Origin: Magnetovibrio blakemorei
Lineage (GTDB): Bacteria; Pseudomonadota; Alphaproteobacteria; Rhodospirillales; Magnetovibrionaceae
DNA length: 64,000 nt
Assembly: GCF_001746755.1 (NCBI RefSeq)
Contig: NZ_MCGG01000009.1
Span: forward strand, 1-64,000
Reading direction: 5' to 3'
A model generated the notes under the pieces. That model made no database searches, had not been told where the DNA came from, and saw only the letters and a program-made list of their open reading frames with translations. The stretch's first letter is position 1. Each line of letters starts with the position of its first letter. Shown in pieces: positions 57,201 to 62,507 of this stretch. Both the position numbers and the translations under genes were made by a program.

Positions 57201-59988
57201 GCGCACCAACCGCCTGCCCCAAACGTTCATCCACACCTGCTGATATGAGGATTGTTTGGTTGGCCTGTTCTTGTTGAAGGTTTTGCGCAATGGTGCGTTC
57301 CTGCCAGGACCGTTCCGCCAGCACCGGAGGATGCGGCTTTGCCCGCGACACGTCGGCTTCTAAGATCCGCAAGGCCAAGTCATCAAAGCTCACACGGACG
57401 TTGCCGTCCTTGTCACACAATTTGATGTCTAAGTGTTGGACGCCTGATCCGGCCCGTGTTGCTGCCGTCGCTCGCACCCTCGCCCACATCACCGTTTCAC
57501 AGGGTCCATGAACGACGATCCGGCGACAGGAAAACGGCACGGCGGCCCCTTTGAGGCCGTCATCCTTGAGCGCCACCCAGGCCTGAATGGCGGCATCCAA
57601 CATCACCGGATGCAGCGCCATGGTGGGCAGAGTCGCGTGCAGGCGGCGCGGCAATTTCAACCGGGCCAAAACCTCGCCATTCCCGCGCTGCACGCTTGAA
57701 AGCGCCTGAAACGCAGGACCGTGACGAACCCCGCTGGCTTGCAAGCGTTCATAACACGTGGCCACCGCCACCTGTTCGGATGTTGCCCCGCGCAAAGTCT
57801 CCAACGCCAAGACCTGAGGTTTTTCTTCTGGCTTCAGCCGCAAAACGCCCTGAACGTGGGGCACGGTTTTAGCGTCGGGTCCTGACAAGTTGATGGAAAA
57901 CTGAAAAGCGTCATCACCTTCCCTATTCACGCCGTCCCTGTTCAGATGTGTGAAGACGCTCACCGGGTGTGGGCCCGCCTGAATGGGGCGAATCCAGACC
58001 ACCTCTTCAAACACAAGACCATGAGGGGAAGCTGTTTTTTCACCGCTCACATCCAACGCCGCCCGGGCCATTTCCAGACAGGCCACGCCGGGCAGGATTT
58101 GATTGCCCCCAACATGGTGGTCAGCCCAAAAGAACTCCGGACCTTTTAAGGTGGTCTGATAACGAAGCCCATCCAAACCGGAAACATTTCGATGCAACAG
58201 CGGATGGAGCAGAGGAGCGTTATCCTTTCCGCCCAAGGACTCATCCATCCAGTGCCGATCTCGGGCAAAGGGATACCCCGGCGCAGCGATCCGTTTAAAG
58301 GTGTCCCCCGGTTGGTGCAGACCACGCCAATCGACACTCTCTCCCGAGAGCCAAAGCTCTGCCAATTCGGACATTTGGTCGGACATTGGGCTCTGTTCAG
58401 CTTTAACAGACGCACCTTGCAAAAAGGCCTCAAGTGCATGGATCAGGTCAGCCAGATTGTCGGCGACAAAAACCGCACGCGCCGCCATCTCTTCACGGCC
58501 AATTTGATAGGTATAGGCAAGGTCAAAAAGTGCGGACTCTTCGACTTCACCTGCTTTGATAAATTCGAGCAGAGCGGCCGCGTAAGCTTTGAGCCGTTCA
58601 TCATTTTTTGCGGACAATGGAATCACGACGGGGCCCGCAGTTGAGACCGATTGCTCGGCGGGAAGCGAATCAAAACCTTCCAACAAGATGTGAGCGTTGC
58701 TGCCGCCGAAGCCAAAAGAACTGACGGCGGCGCGGCGCGGGCGTTGGCCCTTCGGCCACGGCGCCTTTTGGTCCTGCACATAAAACGGCGAGCCGGAGAA
58801 ATCGATCAAGCGATTGAGGTGCTTAAAGCCTGCGTTGGCGGGCAACTGCTGATAATGCAGTGACGCCAGAACTTTGACGATCCCCGCCACACCAGCCGCC
58901 CCTTCCAGATGGCCGATGTTGGTCTTGACCGAACCGATGCCACAGGTGTTCGCCGTCGCTTCGCCACCGGCGTCCGCGTATAGTGCGGCAAAGGCTTGTT
59001 TCAGTCCGCTGATTTCAATCGGATCGCCCAGCGGCGTGCCCGGTCCGTGGGCTTCGATAAAATCGACACTGTCGGGTAGAATGTTGGCCGCGCGATACAC
59101 CGACTGAATCAGATCGGACTGAGCCTGAGGGTTGGTCACGGTCAATGAATTGGTCCGGCCACCATGGTTGAGGCCGACACTGCGAATGATCGCTTGCACC
59201 CGGTCGCCATCGGCCAGCGCCCGGCTGAGCGGTTTGAGCAACAGCACTGCGCCGCCCTCACCACGCACATAGCCGTCGGCACCGTCGTCAAACGCACGAC
59301 TTTCGCCCGTTTCGGACAGCATGCCGGCTTTTGAAAAAGCAACAAAATGGTTGGGCGACCAGATCAGATTGACTCCACCCGCCAAGGCCTGTTCACATTC
59401 CCCCGCTTGCAGGGCACGCACCGCTTCGTAAACCGACGTCATCGAAGACGCACAGGCGGTGTCGTTGGTGATGCTCGGCCCCTGAAAATCAAAAAAGTGC
59501 GAAATCCGGTTGGCGATGATGGAAAACGCAATCCCGGTGGGGGTGTAGGCATCAACGTGCGCCAAGTGTTTTTCCAACAGCTCGGCATAATCCCAGTGGC
59601 ACACCCCCATGTAGACACCCGTCCGGCTTCCCGCCAGGGTGGAGGCCCGCAAACCGGCATCTTCGATGGCGTGCCAAGCCATCTCCAGAGCAAACCGCTG
59701 CTGAGGGTCCATCCAAGAAGCCTCCCGCGGGGAAATCTCAAAAAATGCGGCGTCAAAACAATCCGCATCTTCCAAAAACCCACCCCAGACGCTGCGGGTG
59801 TGGTTGCCCTGGGCCGGATTGCCCAACAGAGCCTCGGCGTCCCAACGACGCGGGGACACCCGAGAAATCAACGACTCTCCCGCGTCCAGATGACGCCAAA
59901 ACTGATCCAGCCGATCCGCTTGGGGCAAACGCAAGCCCACACCGATAATGGCCACAGGTTCCGGGATGATTTTTTCTTCTGTGCTCAT
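39259..59988 (-). CDS. Trans-AT polyketide synthase megasynthase (first assembly-line protein)
   Basis: Protein of 6,909 residues with no AT domain. Order with key residues: KS1 (Cys179)-DH (His624)-KR (about 1077)-ACP (Ser1385); KS2 (Cys1648)-inactive DH/B-like domain (about 2010-2290)-ACP (Ser2411); KS3 (Cys2647)-KR (about 3123)-ACP (Ser3413); KS4 (Cys3673) with a degenerate ACP-like insert (about 3975-4040)-C-methyltransferase (EIGAGTGGT near 4353)-ACP (Ser4597); KS5 (Cys4843)-ECH (about 5335-5550)-ECH (about 5555-5790)-ACP-ACP (Ser5857, Ser5963); KS6 (Cys6201)-inactive DH (about 6600-6909). It ends without an ACP; the missing ACP begins the downstream megasynthase. No loading module precedes KS1. 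The ATG overlaps the AT-ER stop by 1 nt (TGATG). ACPs at Ser4597, 5857 and 5963 have Trp six residues after the serine. Confidence 0.95.
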   Translation of the reverse strand: MSTEEKIIPEPVAIIGVGLRLPQADRLDQFWRHLDAGESLISRVSPRRWDAEALLGNPAQGNHTRSVWGGFLEDADCFDAAFFEISPREASWMDPQQRFALEMAWHAIEDAGLRASTLAGSRTGVYMGVCHWDYAELLEKHLAHVDAYTPTGIAFSIIANRISHFFDFQGPSITNDTACASSMTSVYEAVRALQAGECEQALAGGVNLIWSPNHFVAFSKAGMLSETGESRAFDDGADGYVRGEGGAVLLLKPLSRALADGDRVQAIIRSVGLNHGGRTNSLTVTNPQAQSDLIQSVYRAANILPDSVDFIEAHGPGTPLGDPIEISGLKQAFAALYADAGGEATANTCGIGSVKTNIGHLEGAAGVAGIVKVLASLHYQQLPANAGFKHLNRLIDFSGSPFYVQDQKAPWPKGQRPRRAAVSSFGFGGSNAHILLEGFDSLPAEQSVSTAGPVVIPLSAKNDERLKAYAAALLEFIKAGEVEESALFDLAYTYQIGREEMAARAVFVADNLADLIHALEAFLQGASVKAEQSPMSDQMSELAELWLSGESVDWRGLHQPGDTFKRIAAPGYPFARDRHWMDESLGGKDNAPLLHPLLHRNVSGLDGLRYQTTLKGPEFFWADHHVGGNQILPGVACLEMARAALDVSGEKTASPHGLVFEEVVWIRPIQAGPHPVSVFTHLNRDGVNREGDDAFQFSINLSGPDAKTVPHVQGVLRLKPEEKPQVLALETLRGATSEQVAVATCYERLQASGVRHGPAFQALSSVQRGNGEVLARLKLPRRLHATLPTMALHPVMLDAAIQAWVALKDDGLKGAAVPFSCRRIVVHGPCETVMWARVRATAATRAGSGVQHLDIKLCDKDGNVRVSFDDLALRILEADVSRAKPHPPVLAERSWQERTIAQNLQQEQANQTILISAGVDERLGQAVGARLSCPLIHLSDTQALDEPSLVGDWFADLHRRLAGVMAGRPKVFQRVLVLVPEALSACYREPLAALLSTAALEHPKIGGAVITVADGLDATQLGKMVEAESRSRESFAQIRYAENATRWVLKPHPVSLGAVADQAVALSLSPDDVYWITGGSGGLGLLFADWLLVQGARQIVLSGRSSALNAQGQEAIAALIDRGAKVHYRACDVADVDSVKQCLTWIVDEVGPLKGIIHGAGLLQDGYILTQSESAIADVFAPKVAGSFNLDAATAEIELDFFVLCSSIAASFGNPGQAVYAGANAYLDAFAEQRRRRVQQGERHGRTVSIAWPLWAEGGMSVDAPTLEALEQRWGTTPLPTAQGLAALEQIVSLGQGSGYTVLYGNESRIHDFLSTYGEAANVAAANDAQEDMGKSAGEDAGNFDDEALRKVAIAYLREVLADVLLMEPEGIRVNQKLEAYGLDSISIVETTNRLERRFGPLSKTLFFEYVDLKGIAGYLLEEHKPTLAQILLEDGDGELSTSSDERTLPAQSSPSAHVREDSDQGTASDKHASLHDIAIVGLSLRVAKAADQDAFWKMLSEGIDGFEPYPEARWNHSAILHPERDVLGKTVVRTGAFLDDVDKFDPRYFQISQAEAELMSPEVRLFLEASVEAFEDAGYSREQMQARYGGEVAVIVGSMSNEYDLFGFQNMLVRGSKASGSYTGTVPNMVSYYYGFTGPSYFLDTMCSAASVCVHEAVHMLRAGRCKMALAGGVNLLVHPQKLIATSQEHFTSKTADVIRGYGVGADGTILGEGVGAFVLKPLIDAQQDGDHIYGVITGSGTSNAGIRNGFTVPNPKQQAVAIARALADADLPASAIDYVEGHGSGTALGDPIEVKALTQVFRQDSDDVQWCPIGTVKGNVAHLLGASGLAGMAKVLMQLRHDELVPSLHAEILNPDIPFESSPFYVQRQREPWVHKRDRDGRVLPHRAGVTSIGAGGMNSHIIIEEYQDTRQRSGRVEGTAEILVFSAMNEGRLIEVIKRFETFLKTRPRHDLDDVAYTLQVGKNELSCRLALVVESVEEALSKLAAFAAAPSAGNGVYYTRSILEQDPPDCAERLTDWLGQRHLSSIAEVWSQGADVDWEQLQRSRGARRVSLPAYPFERIRCWYTDEPDVPSVIHPLGSKLKLHPFIGRNVSDLSGVKYTTEIHTGELLDYLCTKDRKQMLSPLVAVETVAALARIAGVGENVSLHNLTVNGAVTWSSLKTLNAYVEVDAGPGVRVVLETVNASGEVWTWVTAEVAEIRPAESAAPIDLHKLRTGATQRLDHREFYDLLAGQGFGFGPYMESVSEVYRLADGAMLCTLRNDSPQQDFFKNNLQLSAPALAAAYQLLMLVDPSWAEDALWSLQDADFALTDVTDVMIAPRGSGRFSITYLDRDARPVSHWTEVVCQSQSISVPAQARRAVTREAMADTVPDQTSGVIAELRRVAAEILKFAPQDIGQRELFHDLGFDSITLTRYAHDLSASFNIELSPALFYECEHIQALSAHLIGRHAHLSQMGEAQKPEPWPATRFEAPFKETVSGDDVAIIGMAGRFPGCDDIEAFIDSLLDGRDLIGDLPLARYSDAYRQRIEAAPFVKRGGFLEDVDRFDAAYFKISPVEAERMDPQQRLMLETVRHALDHAGYRADELPRQTGVYVGVSTLDYADLLRAEGLSRDGYVATGNSLAMVANRISHVLNLHGPSLALDTACSSSLVALLRAVDAVRSKTIDAAIVGGVNLCLSIDGFEGPHDAGMLSPEGRCKSFSATADGYVRGEGAVVLLVKRLSDAERDGDRIIGVVRGGAENHGGQAGSLTAPSVKAQAELIQRAMQGLDPHTISYIEAHGTGTNLGDPVEVNGLKRAYAALLDGQVGAQAFIGLGTVKSNIGHLEAAAGLAGVIKVLMAMQRQMLPPTLHCRDINPHIDLIGSPFRLLRDRESWPVRHSERGIEQPRRAAVSSFGFGGTNAHVVLESYSPKVPPRRNPLPPHNFASTRFWVPGQGGEGIKTSDGKVDTVSLVPHWQASPLPSGDDGSFDRRIVIGCEMAVAAGFGAEVYPIEVKAGDLAQRYTVLATQILGLLRDRLSTFNSGTVKVQLVVPMTDERELFAGLGAMLDSAHEENPAISGQVVLVEGTLSPDVVATLLAEEAKSVQKRVRYRLGQREVLVWSERTGDVAKHHCRDGGVTLIAGGMGGLGRHVALDIAQTAKNAVIILTGRSPLNEECQVFVDRLRVLGARVAYHCVEITDQEAMTALVQGIVKDYGALNAVIHCAGCLQDAYIYNKPDQALARVLAPKVAGALALQHACAGVTLDAFVLFSSLAGVLGNAGQVDYAAANGFLDAFAERQGGNVISINWPLWRDGGMRVDSAVEAGLYRQMGQRPLSTEAGLAALHDALAAGLSRAAVVGGERDRILAFFADRFATNLRPTGQETVGLSQVTSDLVQLKDAVTVAMRETFGRTAGLSPEHIEAKTPLETYGIDSLMITRLNAALEKIFGPLPKTIFFQYRTLAEVVEYLIREQEEGCRNWVNLTKCLTQSSSAVNPSHMRPIASAVSPRAKTQSSTTVEPIAVIGISGRYPGADNLAEFWDVLRAGQNRIGEVPSERWPLDGFFHADVDEAIEQGMSYAKWGGFLESFAEFDPLFFKISPREAAAMDPQERLFLMCAWAACEEAGYSRSRLKSATGGEVGVFVGVTKTGFALHGPFKGEGGGSIRPMTSFAGMSNRVSHALNISGPSLSVDTMCSSSLTAIHEACLYLRSTPNAMALAGGVNLYLHPSTYIDLSASRMLSAEGHCKSFGAGADGFVPGEGVGCVVLKPLSRALADNDKIHAVIRGSAVNHGGRSHGYTVPSPVSQRDVIRTALSQAGIDAAQITYVEAHGTGTELGDPIEVEGLSQAFAADTTKRNFCSLGSVKSNIGHLEAAAGIAGLSKIILQMKHATLAPTLHANPANPNIDFSVTPFVVQHAAAPWQVDGTRYAGLSSFGAGGTNAHLIISDWPDAEEVMPSGVNAADMGGLQAILLSADGAEPLREQAERLLAFLTAGDMEQPVRVDDSERASALVEKLAALLSVRPEDIDLDETLEALGLEPHHIVALERWLVESPEYHLDRTCTPNQLLADLSPSTPVTGLTNTVNLSDLAFTLQVGRDAMGWRLGLAVDSIQSLIDGLEHWLREGNTDYLGLHVGQGRAQRDTVAELLDDDMVGEGIVRWWRQGRMEAIVKLWVGGVDVDWAALPRPKPARTLSLPTYPFRRQRFWLPTSDARDPFTGVVAQLAKPMGSQALEDSNQALERHLASVLNAVLAQHADGMIAPALTRWHEAVLALLKPYGAPRKSMTEAWAEWESYGRFSENHAQFLLSTTALRALPDILSGHKQATDVLFPDGSLKLVEAVYKDNRVAARFSQTLAQAAKDYVHARSQTEPGIKLRILEIGAGTGGTSEAVFAALQGDADAIGEYCYSDVSQSFLIHAQRHYVGQIPNLTTVLFDVERPLAEQSIERGSYDLVIAANVLHATADIEHTLATVFEVMAPGGLLLLNETSQATLFTHVTFGLLKGWWRFTDGQRRIPGTPSLTAENWQRAAEAVGFEWVAGTSAAEAVLGQQILAARRPGTGRVLLVPEAVVEQTLSQKAPEKAPEKTLGLRARLLDQLAEVLNMSAATIDVERAFSDFGLDSILGAEWVHRLRRELGIELDQTRLFDFANVRQLEAFLREAYPDAIAALNQVAPTAAPPREALAATVSPTPSFSSASTKQADGAREPIAIVGMSGRFAGSETVADLWTHLMAGTDLVEPVTRFDLSPFYSAEEMSSVGRHGSFMDGVDLFDPVFFGISGVEATYMDPQQRLFLEEAYKTLEHAGHGGEDMVGRRCGVFVGCSHGDYQNLFSGKTPGQAFWGNTSSLIPARIAYWLDLKGPAIAVDTACSSSLVAVHLACQSLWSGESEMALAGGVFVQSSPRFFLSANQAQMLSPSGRCAAFGAGADGIVPGEAVAAVLLRPLSEALADGDTIHGVILGSGINQDGASNGITAPSARSQEQLIHQVHDTFAIDPNSIGMIEAHGTGTPLGDPIEYAALKRVFQSSERSGPSCYLGSIKSNIGHATTAAGISGLIRVLLSLHHRQVPPTLHFAGGNPAIPFAEDLFCVNTEVKSWEARKGGRRRAGINAFGFSGTNAHVVVEEAPEPVATMAQPGPFMFVLSARSDESLKRQAQNLVAHLDVNADLNAQDLAFTLLMGRRHFHHRLAVVADSVAELTKRLRDWLASPTCTGVHVREIDAQVERENAAQIQTGTVLLDRLSDLEQADSAGRETALQALIELYLAGVRLPFERLFADMCRRLPLPTYPFARGRYWVDAPLAEPTVVPIGVEVQARSGKVTLCDLRAANGVDSIPDPLSSPRIRLVPLSSMQMKNAVETPAVKRRSDSPDGVCVLELLKPFGRQSGRDLHQALALAEADQGCRAVVIFGSTGWQGGETENIEAEITRVAWTCRLPVIAALDGSATGPGVALALMADFLVLAEDAVLGVGRAEKSEADAMEIYTRRMGRARAEDVFHSGKSLKASELKAQHSGLQFAPVGRVYATALTMAARIAEAPRDAAELLKRHMRHDLSVFNTDDGERTQVFSVTDDRQTDWSSMEAPVRIKLNTSVMTLDLFSDGVVLLQMVEKAGHNTFTPAYMDGIEEAFATIATEPRAKVVVLTGYDGYFACGGTADGLNLLQAGATRFTDRKIYSLPLACELPVIAAMQGHAIGAGWSLGMYADHALFAAEGVYHSNYMWYGFTPGAGATLIFPFRLGDDLGREALFTAQEYRGVDLAGRGPTLTVLPAVEVLPKALAMAHALAQQSKAHLQSIKSQAVKPIASRLDQVLDKELAMHAKTFVGNERVRNRIAEKFAGEQAQPSAHQATESGFDTDVRGRLVATLAEDLMIDPVEIRDEAGFLDLGLDSILAVTWIRHLNSEFGTALPATVIYAHPTVGDLLKHVTRQLPDGGKAESKTSCAPCVTTSEPIVAQQPAPDTTNVRAQLIATLAEDLMIRPEEIRDDGAFLDLGLDSILAVTWIRRLNTLFGTALPATVVYAHPTVGALVSHVAEVMPKVVSVVRENVVTPAVDEKPKAQVSEERSTPDAIAIIGASGAFPQANDLDAFWLNIQGGRDCIEEVPADRWDVDRFYHPDPNHPDTSYCKWMGRIEQADCFDPQFFNITPREAELMDPQQRLFLQHAWHAIEDAAYDPFSLSGGRCGVYMSSGSSGYADLIDEQNAYTLSGNSGSILAARISYFLDLHGPSLSIDTACSSSLVGIVEACDALLADRCDMALAGGVSLLIGPKMFVDTSKVGMLSKSGRCYTFDQRADGFVPGEGVGVVVLKRLDAALRDGDPIRAVIRGWGANQDGRTNGITAPNPRAQTQLMQDVYRRFNIDPSSIDLVECHGTGTPLGDPIEIEGLTDAFANAQQRTSPCVLGSVKSNVGHLLAAAGVAGAIKAMLTLEKQQLPPAVHFQQCNENINLAATPFTVNTSLQDWPQPAQGPRRVAVSAFGFSGTNAHLVLEGAANASDVKSSPGPWLFILSARTPDQLQAYAARMERFVTERADLDLAGLAHTLQIGRSDFSQRLAFVYENRAGLLKTLASVTAGKHDGTVHHSQPDAFQTSGQGADEDMDLLTTKWLASGQRDKLDKLAALWVKGIAVNWSNAQSATRLHIPGYPFAQERFWLTPTYPLQGHVDATRPIVLDGENKHGLLARQSFEVPSNSASLEGGVHGGDRLLTGLFLPELARTAVERLSGQSVRGLAHLLWGVPIRLNGKARSLDIRMSSDAEGLLYQVAAEGEDVSPYHLGEVLSEAEVDKTFRPDDLSSDRFGKGETIAGDFVIPSGSSLELLDVRHDGAELSARIRRTGGGDGSGKGALFDADYLEIARVLTAFWQHMGQKTKSDSPAMAPLAIKSLVAYGPPADIDRLRIWNRFDDDQKPSTVVAFYAADGTVRLVLDDIRLVQLERCDTIHLNTEYL
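39262..41901 (-). other. Module 6 (first part): KS-inactive DH, split module
   Basis: The KS is intact (DTACSSS, ECHGTGTPLG). The following hotdog domain aligns with DH N-termini, but the catalytic His is Gly and the motif Pro is Thr (GGVHGGDRLLTG). No KR or ACP follows; the ACP is at 37650 in the next megasynthase, after the monooxygenase gene. Confidence 0.75.
41959..45957 (-). other. Module 5: KS-ECH-ECH-ACP-ACP, beta-branching module
   Basis: The KS is intact. The first crotonase domain is divergent (TGWQGGETEN and GSATGPGVALAL at the oxyanion-hole positions). The second matches the PksI/CurE ECH2 decarboxylase type (GHAIGAGWSLGMYAD, YGFTPGAGAT). Two tandem ACPs carry Trp at Ser+6. Confidence 0.82.
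42000..42440 (-). repeat. Tandem duplicated ACP-coding repeat
   Basis: Two ACP-coding units about 318 nt apart (Ser codons at 42418-42420 and 42100-42102) are highly alike at the DNA level. For example, TCCACGTCACCGCCAAAATG occurs in both, which suggests recent duplication or gene conversion. Confidence 0.8.
46009..49506 (-). other. Module 4: KS-(degenerate ACP insert)-cMT-ACP
   Basis: The KS is intact (DTMCSSS). An ACP-like segment without the attachment serine interrupts the post-KS linker. The methyltransferase has EIGAGTGGTSEA, EYCYSDVS and VIAANVLHA, typical of trans-AT C-methyltransferases. The ACP (FGLDSI) has Trp at Ser+6. Confidence 0.82.
46311..46334. repeat. 12-bp tandem repeat in the linker before ACP4
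   Basis: Two head-to-tail copies of CGGGAGCTTTTT encode the linker repeat KAPE-KAPE. Confidence 0.85.
49579..52551 (-). other. Module 3: KS-KR-ACP
   Basis: Intact KS (DTACSSS). The KR has GGMGGLG and YAAAN. A beta-hydroxyl is expected. Confidence 0.85.
52579..55566 (-). other. Module 2: KS-(inactive DH/B-like)-ACP
   Basis: The KS is atypical: MSPEVR replaces MDPQQR, the active site is DTMCSAA and the third motif is VAHLLG. The downstream double-hotdog domain lacks the DH His (DYLCTKDRK) and the DH Asp (LSAPALAAAYQ) but keeps GFGFGPY. This fits a branching B domain or a decayed DH. Confidence 0.7.
55669..59961 (-). other. Module 1: KS-DH-KR-ACP
   Basis: KS active site DTACASS and EAHGPGTPLG (Thr to Pro). 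The DH has DHHVGGNQILPG and HPVMLDAAIQ. The KR has TGGSGGLG and YAGAN. It is the first module of the operon and is not preceded by a loading ACP. Confidence 0.85.
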
Positions 59989-62297
59989 CAGGTGCGTCCG
60001 TCCCTGGGCAGCATTGAAGTCACGCGCCGCGAAAGCAGAGAGGCCGTCTCATCCAACAGGCGCTGGGCCATAACATCAACGTGGCGCTGACGCCAAGGCT
60101 GCAGGTCCGATCCGGCCACCCATTGATTGAATGCCCCCTGGGCCGGGCCGCAATGGATTTGAAAATCCACTTTGTGATCCATGTCCCCGCTCAGCGCCCA
60201 ACGGGTTGCATCGTTGAAATAGCAGCGAAAGGTTTGGGCCATGCGATATTTGCCCATCCGCTGAATTCGCTCTTTTTCTTCGTCCGACGCGCCGCCTAGA
60301 AGTCCCACCAAAATGTCCGCAAAACTGCGTTTGAAATACCGCTCCTGAATCTGTTGGGCGAGTTTGGAGTCTATGGTCTCCAGGCTTTCATGTTGATGAT
60401 AAAGGTTCACCAGTTTTTCCGCCCGCGAAGGGAAAAACAGCCCCTTTTTCAACACCTGAACCTTTGAACCCAATTCGAACATCGCACCCGACGGCGCGTA
60501 GGCCGTATCGTAGACGTTCATCTCCGCCAGCATGTCCTTGACCGCTTCGCTGGTCCCGGCTTCGACGCTGCACTGGTTGATGGACCCGGTGACCAGATAA
60601 TCTGCACCCAAAACAAACGACGCCGCCGCCGCTTCCGGGGTTCCGATCCCGCCACCGGCACCGACGAAGAGCGGTCCAAAATTGGGGAACCGTTCTTCTG
60701 CCGCATCGCGCACTTTTAAAATGGACGGGATCAAGGTGAAGGGCATGCCTTGGTCGGTGTGACCGCCGGAATCCGATTCCGCCGTTACGGCGTCGGCCAT
60801 AGGCACTTGGCGCAACAGTTCGGCTTCGTCAGATGTAATCTGTCCAGCCAACAACATTTTTTCCAAAAGCCGTTCAGAAGCCGGAGCAAAAAATTGCGCC
60901 GCCACATCGGGGCGGGACACCTTTGCGATGATGCGGTTAGCCGCCTGAACACCACGCCCAGAGTGCGACAGCCCTTTGGCCCGATAGCGAACCAGAGCGG
61001 GGGTCACTTCCATAAAGGCCGAAGCCTCAATGATCTTGACGGCGTTGCGCAACAGGCAATCGGTCAACGCTTCTTCCAGATGAGGTCGCTGAAGGTGGGA
61101 AATAAAGTTGACGCCAAATGGGGCGTCTTTGGACAGCGCAGCCCGAATGCGTTGAATTTCGCTTTCCACCATTTCCATGGAAAGACCGCCAGCGCCCAAG
61201 AAGCCGAGCATGCCCGCCCCCGCCATGCGGATCACCAAATCCGCAGACGCTATGCCTTTATACATTGCCCCGGTGACATAGGGGTGGCGTAAACCAAACG
61301 CCTCACAAAAGGCCCGAGAGCCCAAATTTTCCACGCCAAACACAACGGATTCAGTTTCCCTTATCGGTGTGGGCATGGACGGCTCTGATACGGCACGGGA
61401 AGCTTCCTCTGCGAGCAGATCCTCGGCCTTCAAAGGTCCGGCCTCTGCGAGCGTTCGTTTGACCATCGGCTTCAGAATGGCAGCGCCCTCAGGGCCAATC
61501 TCGCAGAAGTCTTCGGGCGCGAGACCCTTTGCCAACAAATAGCGAATGCTGTCGCTCCATCGGACAGGAGACGTGATCTGCTCAACCATCTGCTTACGAA
61601 TGGTTTCGGGTAAGTGAGGACGGGCGGTCACATTCGAAACGACCGGGATTTCAGGAGAAGCAAACGAAATATCGGCGGCAAATTTACCAAATTCAGCCTT
61701 TGCGTCAGCCATGAAGGGTGTATGAAACGCGCCACTGACCGCCAATACCTTGTACAGAGATGCCCCGGCCTGCATAAAAATGGGCTCTGCGGCCTCAACG
61801 GCTTCGCGTTTGCCCGACACCACGATTTGCTGAGGGGTATTGTAATTGGCCGCAAAAATGTCCGATAGGCCATGATCTTGAATCAAAGCCTCAACCGTTT
61901 CACCGCTCAACCCCAAAACGGCCGCCATCCCCCCACCATGAGCCGACGCCATCAACGCGCCACGCTTTTGGACCAGCCGCAACCCATCCTCAAAGCTCAC
62001 TACACCAGCGGCAAACAGCGCCACATATTCAGCAACGCTGTGTCCTAACAGATAGTCGGGCCGCCCCGCGCCTTGGTCAATTTTTTTCAGGTAGCTGAGC
62101 GCATTGACGACAAAGAGAGCCGGCTGGGTAAACTGGGTCTGGGTCAGCCGCTCCATGGGGCCTTGAAGGCACAACTCACGGATAGAATAGCCCAAAACCC
62201 CGTCTGCCTGAGCCGTCAATCCGGGAAACAGGTCAAACAACCCTTCTCCCATTCCCGTCCTCTGGGCCCCCTGCCCGGGAAACATATAGGCTCTCAT
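59988..62297 (-). CDS. Trans-acting acyltransferase-enoylreductase fusion
   Basis: Bifunctional protein of 769 residues. The N-terminal malonyl-type AT (about residues 1-300) begins MRAYMFPGQGAQ, with the nucleophile in GHSVAEY (Ser87; the usual Gly after Ser-x is Ala) and the substrate Arg in VQKRG. The C-terminal PfaD-like, FMN-dependent enoylreductase (about 330-769) has VGAGGGIGTPEAAAASFVLGADY and GSINQCSVEAG. The AT would load extender units on all AT-less modules, and the ER may reduce selected enoyl intermediates. I chose the ATG at 62297 because AAGGA lies about 6 nt upstream and the AT family start follows at once; an upstream ATG would add 32 unrelated residues. It is the first gene of the PKS operon. 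Confidence 0.93.
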   Translation of the reverse strand: MRAYMFPGQGAQRTGMGEGLFDLFPGLTAQADGVLGYSIRELCLQGPMERLTQTQFTQPALFVVNALSYLKKIDQGAGRPDYLLGHSVAEYVALFAAGVVSFEDGLRLVQKRGALMASAHGGGMAAVLGLSGETVEALIQDHGLSDIFAANYNTPQQIVVSGKREAVEAAEPIFMQAGASLYKVLAVSGAFHTPFMADAKAEFGKFAADISFASPEIPVVSNVTARPHLPETIRKQMVEQITSPVRWSDSIRYLLAKGLAPEDFCEIGPEGAAILKPMVKRTLAEAGPLKAEDLLAEEASRAVSEPSMPTPIRETESVVFGVENLGSRAFCEAFGLRHPYVTGAMYKGIASADLVIRMAGAGMLGFLGAGGLSMEMVESEIQRIRAALSKDAPFGVNFISHLQRPHLEEALTDCLLRNAVKIIEASAFMEVTPALVRYRAKGLSHSGRGVQAANRIIAKVSRPDVAAQFFAPASERLLEKMLLAGQITSDEAELLRQVPMADAVTAESDSGGHTDQGMPFTLIPSILKVRDAAEERFPNFGPLFVGAGGGIGTPEAAAASFVLGADYLVTGSINQCSVEAGTSEAVKDMLAEMNVYDTAYAPSGAMFELGSKVQVLKKGLFFPSRAEKLVNLYHQHESLETIDSKLAQQIQERYFKRSFADILVGLLGGASDEEKERIQRMGKYRMAQTFRCYFNDATRWALSGDMDHKVDFQIHCGPAQGAFNQWVAGSDLQPWRQRHVDVMAQRLLDETASLLSRRVTSMLPRDGRT

Positions 62298-62507
62298 TAC
62301 AATCCTTATGAGTTGGGCCGCACAGTAACCGTCGCCGAAGGGAAAAACCACCCACCACAACACATTCAGATGCACTTGTGCCTCGCGCAACATATAATCA
62401 ATCTAGAATTATATATTATCTTTCAGATAGTTAAAGTCATTTATTGAAGTCACGCCCCATCCCTATAGAGTTGCAGGCGAGATCATGTCTGAACACCAAG
62501 GAAAACC
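62298..62507. promoter_or_regulatory. Divergent promoter region of the PKS operon and the PPTase
   Basis: An AT-rich 210-nt gap between divergent starts. On the minus strand a TATAAT (62413-62408) is a good -10 for the operon, though I see no convincing -35. Beside it lies a small inverted repeat TATCT-TTC-AGATA (62417-62429) that could bind a regulator. No regulator gene is in the window next to the operon. Confidence 0.5.

Noticed and set aside
62297-62393. Upstream start of the AT-ER gene adding 32 residues
   Set aside because: The extension does not resemble AT N-termini, whereas the ATG at 62297 has a good ribosome-binding site directly before the family start.
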